In this document: piece after piece, positions 1 through 7,193 of the stretch | How the letters are laid out: every line of letters starts with the position of its first letter | How positions within the stretch are numbered: position 1 is the stretch's first letter | NCBI GenBank assembly: GCA_947461325.1 | Contig: CANHLD010000006.1 | Coordinates: 1 to 24,008 of the forward strand | Direction of reading: 5' to 3' | Length of the DNA: 24,008 nucleotides | From: Comamonadaceae bacterium | Lineage (GTDB): Bacteria > Pseudomonadota > Gammaproteobacteria > Burkholderiales > Burkholderiaceae_C | The notes under the pieces: model-generated | Told to the model about the DNA's origin: nothing | Database searches by the model: none | Seen by the model: the letters and a program-made list of their open reading frames with translations, nothing else | Position numbers and translations under genes: made by a program

Positions 1-2
1 CT

Positions 3-851
3 TTAGCCTTGTGCGCAGGGCAGGCCGGGCGTATTGCACCACTCGCTCCAACTTCCTGCATACAGAGCGGTTCGTCCCAACCCCGCCACTTCCATGGCAA
101 TCACATTGGGTACGGCGCTGATGCCGCTGCCGCAATGGTGCACCACACTGTCTGCTGTATGCCCGGTCAATAAAGTATCAAACTCAGCGCGCAAGACTTG
201 AGCGGGTTTCATCAAGCCGTCTGAACCGATGTTGCTGTTGAAAGGTCGATTCAAAGCGCCTGGAATGTGCCCAGCGACAGGGTCAAAGGGCTCTGTCTCT
301 CCTTTGTAGCGGGCGGGTGCACGTGCATCCACAATCGTTTGAGTAGCTTGGCCCAATGCTTTGGCAACCTCGGCCGTGTATTTCAAAACCACTAACGGTT
401 CACGCAATGCAAAGGATGCTGTCGCAGGTGTTGCAGCTTGGCCAGTTTGCAATGCGCCGGCGACAGACTCCCACGCTTGTAAGCCGCCGTCTAAAACCGC
501 AACCGCTTCATGGCCGCACCATTTCAGCATCCACCACAACCGGCCGCAATAGTTCATGCCTTGCCTGTCGTACACCACGACTTGGGTGTCATTGGAAACA
601 CCGTTGGCGGATAACCAAGTTGCAAAATGTTCGCGCGAGGGCAAAGGGTGACGCCCCGCATTGATGGCCAAGTTGGTGTCGTGTGTGGACAGGTCAGAGT
701 TGATGTCTGCAAACAATGCGCCTGCAATGTGTTTGTCAAGAAACTGTTCCATGCCAGCTTGGGGTTTTGCCAAGTCAGCACTGCAATCGAAGATACGCAA
801 TTCGCCGTTGAAATTTTTCAATGCTGTCGCTGAGATGAGCGTGGTGTACAT
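3..851 (-). CDS. 3-mercaptopyruvate/thiosulfate sulfurtransferase (two-domain rhodanese)
   Basis: This is a tandem rhodanese that moves sulfane sulfur from mercaptopyruvate or thiosulfate to an acceptor such as cyanide or a thiol, probably in the cytoplasm. The 282-residue length fits the family. The N-terminal, inactive rhodanese domain spans about residues 5-130 and the catalytic domain about 160-280. The catalytic loop is C240-GSGIS; CGSG followed by a small or hydroxyl residue is closer to SseA-type mercaptopyruvate sulfurtransferases than to thiosulfate-specific rhodaneses. I chose ATG at 851 because a GAGGA Shine-Dalgarno lies about 9 bases upstream and the frame-extending TTG at 857 has no support. 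It starts 3 bases after the transporter stop, so it is the last gene of a three-gene operon. The stop is TAA at 3-5, so the gene is complete. Substrate preference is not settled by sequence alone. Confidence 0.88.
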   Translation of the reverse strand: MYTTLISATALKNFNGELRIFDCSADLAKPQAGMEQFLDKHIAGALFADINSDLSTHDTNLAINAGRHPLPSREHFATWLSANGVSNDTQVVVYDRQGMNYCGRLWWMLKWCGHEAVAVLDGGLQAWESVAGALQTGQAATPATASFALREPLVVLKYTAEVAKALGQATQTIVDARAPARYKGETEPFDPVAGHIPGALNRPFNSNIGSDGLMKPAQVLRAEFDTLLTGHTADSVVHHCGSGISAVPNVIAMEVAGLGRTALYAGSWSEWCNTPGLPCAQG

Positions 852-853
852 GG

Positions 854-1750
854 TCAATGTTCCTCGGCAGGTGAGTCAGGTACCGCTTTGGTACGCAAGA
901 CAGTGGAGGCAATGCCACTGGTGATGATGAGCAGCATGCCCAACCATCCTATCAAAGGCAATTGCTCTTCAAACAAAAACAAGCCATACAAGGCAGCGAA
1001 CACAATCCCTGAATACTGAAGATTGGCCACCACCAAAGTAGCTCCGCGTGAATAGGCGCGGGTCAAACACATCTGACCTAGCGAAGCCAATATGCCTATG
1101 GGCAATAACCAAACCGCATGGGACCAGTCCCAAGGTGACATGCCAGTGACTGCCATGCCGCATAAGCCTGCGACGGTGGTGCCCAATGCAAAATAAAAAA
1201 CAATGCGAGCCACAGGCTCTCCGGCGCGACCTAAAGCCATGACATGCATGTAGGCGAATGCGGAAATGAAGCCAGACATCAAACCCACCAATCCGGCAAA
1301 CACCTGATCTTGTTCAATGGTGGGCCGCAACATCAACACCACACCTGCAAAACCGCTGAGTACAGCCAGCACCAAAGGTCCTTGTCGACGCGCATCATGG
1401 TCAGTGCCGATCAAGGTGCCCATGAGCGTGCCGCCCACCAAAAAAGCTGCTATCCATACGCTGCTCATGTAGTTGAGTGTCATTGCAGTTGCCAGCGGTA
1501 GTTTGCCGATCGCATAAAACCAAAAGCCCAACGAAGTCACACCCACAATGTTGCGCCAAAAATGCATGGCGGGAACGGGTGTGTGAAGGCTCAGGCGTGC
1601 AAAGCGTGCATAAATGGCCATCATCACCAAGCTGATCAGGCCGCGAAAGAACACCAGTTCACTGGCGTGGAAATAGGCAGAAGCGAATTTGACACATACA
1701 CCCATGCTGGCCAGAAACGCAGAGGCCAGCAACATCCACAGCGCTTGCAT
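854..1750 (-). CDS. DMT superfamily transporter, EamA family
   Basis: This is a 298-residue integral membrane protein with about ten hydrophobic segments in two homologous halves of five, the layout of EamA/RhaT drug-metabolite transporters. Examples are the first helix near residues 3-22 and the SGFAG-type segment near the middle of the protein. A Lys-rich, hydrophilic C-terminal tail ends the protein. Substrate cannot be read from sequence; family members export amino acids or metabolites. I chose ATG at 1750, where it overlaps the stop of the upstream oxygenase gene as TAATG, a coupling arrangement; a longer frame from GTG at 1783 would run into that gene. It sits between the Rieske oxygenase and the sulfurtransferase and is probably cotranscribed with both. 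Confidence 0.85.
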   Translation of the reverse strand: MQALWMLLASAFLASMGVCVKFASAYFHASELVFFRGLISLVMMAIYARFARLSLHTPVPAMHFWRNIVGVTSLGFWFYAIGKLPLATAMTLNYMSSVWIAAFLVGGTLMGTLIGTDHDARRQGPLVLAVLSGFAGVVLMLRPTIEQDQVFAGLVGLMSGFISAFAYMHVMALGRAGEPVARIVFYFALGTTVAGLCGMAVTGMSPWDWSHAVWLLPIGILASLGQMCLTRAYSRGATLVVANLQYSGIVFAALYGLFLFEEQLPLIGWLGMLLIITSGIASTVLRTKAVPDSPAEEH

Positions 1751-2874
1751 TAATCTTGCTGCGCCATGCGTTTGTGGTACCACTCATGAAAATGCTGCAT
1801 GCCGTCTTCCATGGGGCTTTGGTAAGGCCCCACCTGGTTGTCGCCGCGTTGCATCAAGGCCATGCGGCCTTGGTCCATGCGCTCAGCGATTTCGTCGTCC
1901 TCGATGCAGGTTTCCATGTAAGCCGCGCGTTGCGCTTGGACAAAGTCGCGTTCAAAAGCAACTATTTCTTCGGGGTAGAAGAATTCCACGATGTTCATGG
2001 TTTTGTTCAAACCCATGGGGTGCAAGGTGGACACCGTCAGTACATGCGGATACCACTCGACCATGATGTGTGGGTAATAGGTCAGCCAAATGGCGCCGTG
2101 CATAGGCGGTTCACCACTGGTGTAGTTGAGCAATGCCTCGTGCCAGCGTTCATAAACTGGGCTGCCTGCCTTGCCTAAACGATTGGCAACGCCTACGGTT
2201 TGAACGGAATAGTTTTCGTTGAGTTGCCATTGCAAATCGTCGCAGGTGACGAAGTTGCCCAGCCCCGGGTGAAAAGGGCCAACATGGTAATCCTCTAGGT
2301 AAACCTCGATGAAGGTTTTCCAGTTGTAATTGCACTCGTGCATTTCCACGTGGTCCAGAGCGTAGCCCGAAAAATCGAGTTGTTTGCGCGGGCCCAAGTG
2401 AGCCATGTCGGCGGCCACATCGCGACCATTGGCCTCAAACAGCATGCCGTTCCATTCTTGCAACGGGTAATTTTCCAGATTCAAACAAGGGTCGTGTTTG
2501 AAATGTGGCGCGCCCAGTAAAAGCCCTCGCGGGGAATACGTCCAGCGGTGCAACGGGCAAACGACATTGCCGCCCATGGCCTTGGCGGGATCGTTCAAAT
2601 TTCCGCGACCTTTGAGCATGACCGCTTGGCGGTGTCTGCACACATTGGAAATCAGTTGAATGCCGTTGGCCGTGCGAACCAAAGCCCGGCCTTCGTTTTC
2701 TTGCGGTAAGGCGTAATAGTCACCTATCTCCGGCACAGACAAGGCGTGACCGATGTAGCGCGGCCCCTGCTTAAACAGGGTTTGTAATTCGCGCTGATAA
2801 AGCGCTTCGTCAAAGTAGCTTTTAACTGGGAGTTGGCCACCGGCCTGCTGCAGTTGAAGACTTAAATCAGACAT
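1750..2874 (-). CDS. Rieske-type aromatic ring-hydroxylating oxygenase, alpha subunit
   Basis: This 374-residue protein looks like the terminal oxygenase component of a Rieske non-heme iron oxygenase. The Rieske 2Fe-2S motif is visible as C79-x-H81 and C106-P-L-H109. The mononuclear iron site follows at about residues 193-203, with H197 and H202 in a DYHVGPFHP stretch, as in the catalytic domain of the family. No ferredoxin or reductase gene lies beside it, so its electron donor must be encoded elsewhere. I chose the ATG at 2874 (start MSDLS) because AGGAC lies about 8 bases upstream; the 19-residue extension to 2931 looks untranslated. It is probably the first gene of the oxygenase-transporter-sulfurtransferase operon, divergent from xseB. 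Natural substrate unknown; quaternary-amine or aromatic substrates are both possible for such proteins. Confidence 0.85.
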   Translation of the reverse strand: MSDLSLQLQQAGGQLPVKSYFDEALYQRELQTLFKQGPRYIGHALSVPEIGDYYALPQENEGRALVRTANGIQLISNVCRHRQAVMLKGRGNLNDPAKAMGGNVVCPLHRWTYSPRGLLLGAPHFKHDPCLNLENYPLQEWNGMLFEANGRDVAADMAHLGPRKQLDFSGYALDHVEMHECNYNWKTFIEVYLEDYHVGPFHPGLGNFVTCDDLQWQLNENYSVQTVGVANRLGKAGSPVYERWHEALLNYTSGEPPMHGAIWLTYYPHIMVEWYPHVLTVSTLHPMGLNKTMNIVEFFYPEEIVAFERDFVQAQRAAYMETCIEDDEIAERMDQGRMALMQRGDNQVGPYQSPMEDGMQHFHEWYHKRMAQQD

Positions 2875-2948
2875 ACGACGTCCTGACCTAAAGACTCCCC
2901 ACAGGGAGAGAGAAATAAAGAACTGGCTCATAGCCAGGCGGAAGGCGA

Positions 2949-2979
2949 TTGTAGCCGCGTCTGGTTAGAGACCTACAAT
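2949..2979 (+). promoter_or_regulatory. Putative sigma70 promoter for xseB-ispA
   Basis: A good -10 (TACAAT, 2974-2979) lies 26 bases before the xseB start. The best -35 candidate is TTGTAG at 2949-2954, with a long 19-base spacer, so the -35 is weak. It sits in the 131-base divergent gap between the Rieske oxygenase and xseB. No promoter for the oxygenase direction was convincing. Confidence 0.35.
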
Positions 2980-3005
2980 CTTGCAAACTCTGTCACAAAC
3001 ACACC

Positions 3006-3266
3006 ATGACCAAGGTAGCCAAATCCCATCCTGTCCCAGCAACTGAACCTGTTCAACCCGCCAGCTACGAAGCCGCTGTGCAAGAGCTTGAGCAATTGGT
3101 CGCGCGGATGGAGTCCGGTCAAATGCCGCTGGCAGATATGTTGCAGTCGTACCAAAGAGGCGCGTTCTTGTTGGAACATTGCCGCAGCCAGTTGCAAGCG
3201 GTTGAATCTCAGATTCAGGTGTTGGAAGCTGGTACTTTGAAAAATTGGTCAGGCGGCGCGGAATGA
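3006..3266 (+). CDS. xseB: Exodeoxyribonuclease VII small subunit
   Basis: This 86-residue protein is the small subunit of exonuclease VII, which with several copies per XseA degrades single-stranded DNA in the cytoplasm. The recognisable XseB core begins at about residue 20 (YEAAVQELEQLVARMESG) and continues through the SYQRG segment and the C-terminal helix; the first 20 residues are a variable Pro- and Ala-rich leader. Length is typical. Its stop codon overlaps the ispA start as ATGA (3263-3266), the common xseB-ispA arrangement of proteobacteria. The gene is ordinary and probably sets the left boundary of the inserted photosynthesis cluster. Confidence 0.93.
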   Translation: MTKVAKSHPVPATEPVQPASYEAAVQELEQLVARMESGQMPLADMLQSYQRGAFLLEHCRSQLQAVESQIQVLEAGTLKNWSGGAE

Positions 3267-4171
3267 GCAGTTTCGACATGACAGCATGGAGCAGCAAACA
3301 GTTGCTGTTGGTCGAGCAATCCTTGATGCAATGGGTACCCGAAGCCGCACCCGCCGGGCTGGGCGAGGCCATGCGTTATGCCGTGTTGGATGGCGGCAAG
3401 CGTTTGCGGCCCTTGCTAGTGCTCGCAAGCCTTGAAGCATGCGTTGGAGATTCCCCCGCTGCCCCTATGTCTGAGGCCGCCATGCGTGCGGCTTGCGCGA
3501 TTGAATTGATCCATGCCTATTCGCTGGTGCATGACGATATGCCTTGCATGGACAACGATGTGCTTAGGCGCGGCAAACCGACGGTGCATGTGAAATTTGG
3601 TGAAGCCGGTGCCTTGCTTTCGGGCGACGCATTGCAGACATTGGCGTTTGAATTGCTGACACCGTCAGACAGCGAGATTCCTTCTCAAGTGCAAGCGCGG
3701 TTGTGCGGTTTGCTGGCTCGTGGTGCCGGCCATGCGGGAATGGCTGGCGGCCAAGCGATTGATCTGGCCAGTGTGGGCGTGCAACTCTCCATCGATCAAT
3801 TGCGCACCATGCATCGATGCAAAACGGGTGCCTTGCTTGAGACCAGCGTGCTCATGGGTGCACAAGCCGCCCAAGCCGGACCACAAGCCATGAAAGCCTT
3901 GTTGTCCTACGGTCAAGCGCTAGGCGTGGCGTTTCAGGTGGTGGATGATATTTTGGACGTCACTGCTGACACTGCGGTGCTTGGCAAAACGGCGGGCAAG
4001 GACGCAGAAAACAACAAGCCCACCTATGTGTCCTTGCTGGGTTTGGAGGGCGCAAGAAAAGAAGCCACTGCACTGGCCGAGCAAGCGCATCAGGCATTGG
4101 CTGACAGTGCATTGATGCAAACCCAAGCTTTGCGGGCTTTGGCAGATTGGGTGTTGCAGCGTCAGCATTGA
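3263..4171 (+). CDS. ispA: Farnesyl diphosphate synthase (polyprenyl synthetase)
   Basis: This enzyme condenses DMAPP or GPP with IPP to make farnesyl diphosphate for quinones, undecaprenyl carrier and carotenoids. The 302-residue protein has both aspartate-rich motifs: the first, D91-D92 to D97, with RRGKP following, and the second, D228-D229-x-x-D232. The chain-length region before the first motif (YSLVHDD) resembles short-chain synthases. I chose ATG at 3263 because it overlaps the xseB stop (ATGA); the six-residue extension upstream lies inside xseB. A paralogue, crtE, lies about 830 bases downstream and shares the LVHDDMPC and TVH..FGE blocks. The xseB-ispA context identifies this one as the housekeeping enzyme. 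The usual third partner, dxs, does not follow it here. Confidence 0.9.
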   Translation: MSSFDMTAWSSKQLLLVEQSLMQWVPEAAPAGLGEAMRYAVLDGGKRLRPLLVLASLEACVGDSPAAPMSEAAMRAACAIELIHAYSLVHDDMPCMDNDVLRRGKPTVHVKFGEAGALLSGDALQTLAFELLTPSDSEIPSQVQARLCGLLARGAGHAGMAGGQAIDLASVGVQLSIDQLRTMHRCKTGALLETSVLMGAQAAQAGPQAMKALLSYGQALGVAFQVVDDILDVTADTAVLGKTAGKDAENNKPTYVSLLGLEGARKEATALAEQAHQALADSALMQTQALRALADWVLQRQH

Positions 4172-4226
4172 AAGCAAAGTCACTGCGCGAAGCGCTGAAT
4201 GTCTAGTTCATAACCAGGGGAAAACG

Positions 4227-4817
4227 ATGTCATTGTTCATTTTGGGATTGGTACTGTTTTTAGGCAGCCACTCAGTGCGTGTGTTCGCTAACGGTTGGCG
4301 CAATCGCATGATTGAAAACATGGGCGAGAAAATGTTCAAAGGCCTATACAGCGTGGCTTCGCTGGTCGGGTTTGTCTTGCTGGTCTATGGTTTCAGCAAA
4401 ATCCGATGGGACAGCCCGTTCATTTGGAATCCGCCTCTGGCCATGCGTCATATCGCCGCTTTGCTGATGCTCGTCGCCATGGTGTTGTTGGTGGCCGGGC
4501 AGGTGCCACACAACGCCATCAAAAATAAACTAGGTCACCCGATGGTGTTGTCGGTCAAGGTCTGGGCATTGGCCCATTTGCTGGCTAATGGCAAACAAGC
4601 TGATCTGGTGTTGTTCGGTGCATTTTTGGTTTGGTCGGTGCTCAATTTCCGCGCCGCCAGAAAGCGTGACAGATTGGCTCAGGCTGCAGGCCAAACCATT
4701 GAGGTCACAGCAACCCCGAACACCTTGCGTGTGGTTTTGATCGGCATGGCCGCCTGGGCGCTGTTGTTGTTTGGCGGCCATACCTGGTTGTTTGCTGTCA
4801 GTCCCATGGGATGGTGA
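4227..4817 (+). CDS. NnrU family membrane protein
   Basis: This 196-residue membrane protein has about five or six hydrophobic helices and matches the NnrU family. Residues 1-20 form the first helix. The HSVRVFANGWRNRM segment follows it, and a PHNAIKN-x-L-GHP segment with a downstream WALAHLLANG is typical of the family. NnrU is linked to nitric oxide/nitrite metabolism in denitrifiers. It is also the bacterial relative of plant Z-ISO, the heme-dependent 15-cis-zeta-carotene isomerase, which is suggestive because it lies between ispA and crtE. No denitrification genes are present here. The start ATG at 4227 is preceded by AGGGGA. Function in this organism is unproven; a role in carotenoid isomerisation is only inference from position and distant relationship. 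Confidence 0.85.
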   Translation: MSLFILGLVLFLGSHSVRVFANGWRNRMIENMGEKMFKGLYSVASLVGFVLLVYGFSKIRWDSPFIWNPPLAMRHIAALLMLVAMVLLVAGQVPHNAIKNKLGHPMVLSVKVWALAHLLANGKQADLVLFGAFLVWSVLNFRAARKRDRLAQAAGQTIEVTATPNTLRVVLIGMAAWALLLFGGHTWLFAVSPMGW

Positions 4818-4896
4818 ACCCAGCATTTGAATACCTGAGCCAGTTCAATTTCTGCACTTTGATTGCTAAATAACTACTAAAACTTGGGTGAACCCT

Positions 4897-4940
4897 TGGT
4901 TTTAACCATTGACAAAGCTTAGTGTCATGTTAAATTGACA
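4897..4940 (+). promoter_or_regulatory. crtE promoter with tandem PpsR/CrtJ palindromes
   Basis: A -35 TTGACA (4909-4914) and a -10 TAAATT (4931-4936) are 16 bases apart. The palindrome TGTCATGTTAAATTGACA (4923-4940) spans the -10. It is TGT-N12-ACA with arms extending to TGTCA/TGACA, matching the redox- and light-responsive PpsR/CrtJ repressor consensus. A degenerate site, TGG-N12-ACA (4897-4914), covers the -35, exactly 8 bp upstream of the first. This predicts aerobic repression of the crtE-led operon. Confidence 0.8.
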
Positions 4941-4998
4941 CTTGTGGATGTCGCTTTGAATTGTCGAAGCGGCGGTTGCCACCCCAGCAGGGGGTCCC

Positions 4999-5904
4999 AT
5001 GAGCTTGATAGAACGCATCGAAACTGCGCTTGAACACCATTTTTCTTTGACCCATGGCGCGAGTGCGCCGCCCCGGTTGATGGAAGCCATGCGGCACGCA
5101 GTGTTTCCTGGTGGCGCACGCATCCGGCCTCAACTTTGTATCGCAGTCGCCAAAGCCTGCGGTGAAAATGACCGCGGCCTTACCGATGCAGCTGCTGTGG
5201 CCATTGAATTGCTGCACTGTGCGTCTCTGGTGCATGACGATATGCCTTGTTTTGACAACGCAGATATTCGGCGCGGTCAAGTCACTGTGCACAAACAATT
5301 TGGCGAGCCGCTTGCGCTATTGACAGGTGACGCACTGATCGTCATGGCTTACCAGGCCATTGCGCGCAGCGGACGGGTTCATCCCATGCGTACGGTCGAA
5401 CTCCTTAGCGTCATCAGTGACGGCGTGGGCGCACCTGACGGCATCGTGGCCGGGCAAGCCTGGGAGTGTGAATCACGCGTAGAACTCAGCCAGTACCAGC
5501 GTGCCAAAACCGGAGCCTTGTTTGTGGCGGCGACCTGCGGCGGCGCATTGGCTGCAGGTGTCGATCCTCAGCCTTGGCGCAAACTTGGCGATACCTTGGG
5601 CGAGGCCTACCAAGTGGCCGACGATATACGCGATGTGATGATGCAAGCCGATCAACTCGGTAAACCTGCCGGACAGGACGCGCACCACGGCAGACCCAGC
5701 GCAGCCGCAGATTTAGGTCTCGTTGGTGCCTTGGACTATTTCAACAATTTGATGCAAACCGCGGTGGACTCGGTACCAGCATGCGAAAGCCGCGCCGCTA
5801 TGCGCCAGTTGGTGTTGAAAGAGTCAGAGCGTTTGGTGCCGCCATCTGCATGCGAAATCATTTCTCGTCAGCATGCCGCCAAATCCACACGCGTGAGTGC
5901 CTGA
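4999..5904 (+). CDS. crtE: Geranylgeranyl diphosphate synthase
   Basis: CrtE extends farnesyl diphosphate to geranylgeranyl diphosphate, the precursor of phytoene and of the bacteriochlorophyll tail. The 301-residue protein has the first Asp-rich motif at D80-D81 to D86 (HDDMPCFDNAD, then RRG) and the second at D208-D209-IR-D212. The short C-terminal region and the position directly before crtF, under a PpsR-type promoter, support crtE rather than a second ispA. The ATG at 4999 follows a G-rich Shine-Dalgarno (AGGGGG) and is the first gene after the promoter. Its stop overlaps the GTG start of crtF by 8 bases, so translation of the two is likely coupled. It is related to ispA upstream but clearly diverged. 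Confidence 0.88.
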   Translation: MSLIERIETALEHHFSLTHGASAPPRLMEAMRHAVFPGGARIRPQLCIAVAKACGENDRGLTDAAAVAIELLHCASLVHDDMPCFDNADIRRGQVTVHKQFGEPLALLTGDALIVMAYQAIARSGRVHPMRTVELLSVISDGVGAPDGIVAGQAWECESRVELSQYQRAKTGALFVAATCGGALAAGVDPQPWRKLGDTLGEAYQVADDIRDVMMQADQLGKPAGQDAHHGRPSAAADLGLVGALDYFNNLMQTAVDSVPACESRAAMRQLVLKESERLVPPSACEIISRQHAAKSTRVSA

Positions 5905-7075
5905 AGTGCAAACCCTCAAACGTTTAGATCTGGCCAAGTCGCCTCCCCAGCGTGGTTTGTCGCGCCCCGGCTGGCGCCATCGAATAGACGCACGCATAGA
6001 CCAGTGGATGACTTCACCGAAGTTTTACCGCTGGGCCATTTCCAATCCTCTGACGCGTTGGGTCACGCGCAGGCGCGCCGCCCAGTTGTTTGATCTCATG
6101 GCTGGTTTCGTGCACAGTCAGGTGCTGCTGGCTTGTGTGCGTTTGAATCTGTTTGAGTTGTTGCGCGATCAGCCTCGAACGCTGGAGCAATTGGCGCAAC
6201 ACGCTCGCATGTCTGCACCGGCTATGCAACGATTGATGCAATCGGCAGTTGCCATTCGCTTGGTTGAAATGCGAGGCGAAAACAGCTATGGCTTGGGCGC
6301 CTTGGGCGCCCCCGTGGCTGCCGATCCGGGCTTGCGTTTGATGATCGAACACAACGCTGTGTTGTTTGACGATATGCGCGACCCGCTGGCTTTGTTGCGC
6401 GATGAAGTGCAACCGCATATGCAGGCGTATTGGCCCTATATGAACGGCGACAACCCGCAAGGCTGGGAGGCGGAAAAAGTCGCTCGCTACTCTGAGTTGA
6501 TGTCAGCGTCCCAGCGTTTTGTCATTGAGGAATTATTGGCCTCCTACGATTTTTCTGTGCACCATGAGGTGCTGGACATAGGCGGGGGCAAAGGCGGATG
6601 GGTGCTGGCGCTGGCGCACAAAGTCCCGTCTTTGAAGTTGAACCTGATGGACTTGCCGCCGGTGGCTGCGTTGGCGGCTGAGCGCATGGACAAAGCCGGT
6701 GTGTCAAACCGGGTCACGGTGCATGGCGGCAGCTTCATCTCTAACGCCTTGCCTGCGGGCTCGGACCTGGTCACCTTGGTGCGCGTGGCACACGACCATC
6801 CGGATGCAGTGGTCAGAGCATTGCTGTCCAAGATTTACCAGATGCTGCCCAGCGGCGGTCGACTGTTACTGGCCGAGCCTATGGCGCAACCGCCCGGAGA
6901 AAAACCGGTAGGGGACGCTTATTTCCATTTTTACTTACTTGCAATGGGTAGTGGGCGCTTACGTTCTCTGGATGAGTTGCGCAGTCTGATGTTAAGCGCC
7001 GGTTTTGAGTCGGTTGAGCCGGTTTCAAACCCTATGCCACTGCACACGCGTTTGTTGTTGGCACAGAAAAGATAA
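5897..7075 (+). CDS. crtF: Hydroxyneurosporene/demethylspheroidene O-methyltransferase
   Basis: CrtF adds the 1-methoxy group in the spheroidene pathway using S-adenosylmethionine. The 392-residue protein has a basic N-terminal extension of about 60 residues, a winged-helix dimerisation domain at about 65-135, and a class I SAM-methyltransferase domain with the GxG loop at 226-234 (VLDIGGGKGG). Further C-terminal motifs (VRVAHDH, GGRLLLAEP) fit the acetylserotonin O-methyltransferase-like family to which CrtF belongs. I chose the GTG at 5897, which overlaps the crtE stop; a second in-frame GTG at 5906 is an alternative. The neighbouring crtE and bchX, and the downstream crtA, crtD and crtC, support the identification. 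It ends 118 bases before bchX, in the place where bchC would normally begin. Confidence 0.9.
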   Translation: MPEVQTLKRLDLAKSPPQRGLSRPGWRHRIDARIDQWMTSPKFYRWAISNPLTRWVTRRRAAQLFDLMAGFVHSQVLLACVRLNLFELLRDQPRTLEQLAQHARMSAPAMQRLMQSAVAIRLVEMRGENSYGLGALGAPVAADPGLRLMIEHNAVLFDDMRDPLALLRDEVQPHMQAYWPYMNGDNPQGWEAEKVARYSELMSASQRFVIEELLASYDFSVHHEVLDIGGGKGGWVLALAHKVPSLKLNLMDLPPVAALAAERMDKAGVSNRVTVHGGSFISNALPAGSDLVTLVRVAHDHPDAVVRALLSKIYQMLPSGGRLLLAEPMAQPPGEKPVGDAYFHFYLLAMGSGRLRSLDELRSLMLSAGFESVEPVSNPMPLHTRLLLAQKR

Positions 7076-7102
7076 GTGATTACCCTAGTGCGACAGATAA
7101 AA

Positions 7103-7146
7103 CGTCAATTTGAGTTGACACAAGTCAATGTAAATCTAAAAATACA
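7103..7146 (+). promoter_or_regulatory. bchX promoter with tandem PpsR/CrtJ palindromes
   Basis: The -35 TTGACA (7115-7120) and -10-like TAAAAA (7137-7142) are 16 bases apart. The site TGTAAATCTAAAAATACA (7129-7146) is TGT-N12-ACA and covers the -10. The upstream site CGTCAATTTGAGTTGACA (7103-7120) is a near-perfect palindrome, with GTCAA/TTGAC arms and only the first base off consensus; it covers the -35. The two sites are 8 bp apart, and every offset matches that of the crtE promoter. The bchX start is 47 bases downstream. Confidence 0.8.
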
Positions 7147-7193
7147 ACTGAGACAGATGCATTTTCATCCAAGGCTGGTAAACGGAGAGACTG

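Noticed and set aside
4930..5298. Minus-strand open frame opposite the start of crtE (122 codons)
   Set aside because: It would read through the crtE promoter and the conserved DDxxxxD region in antisense; no domain.
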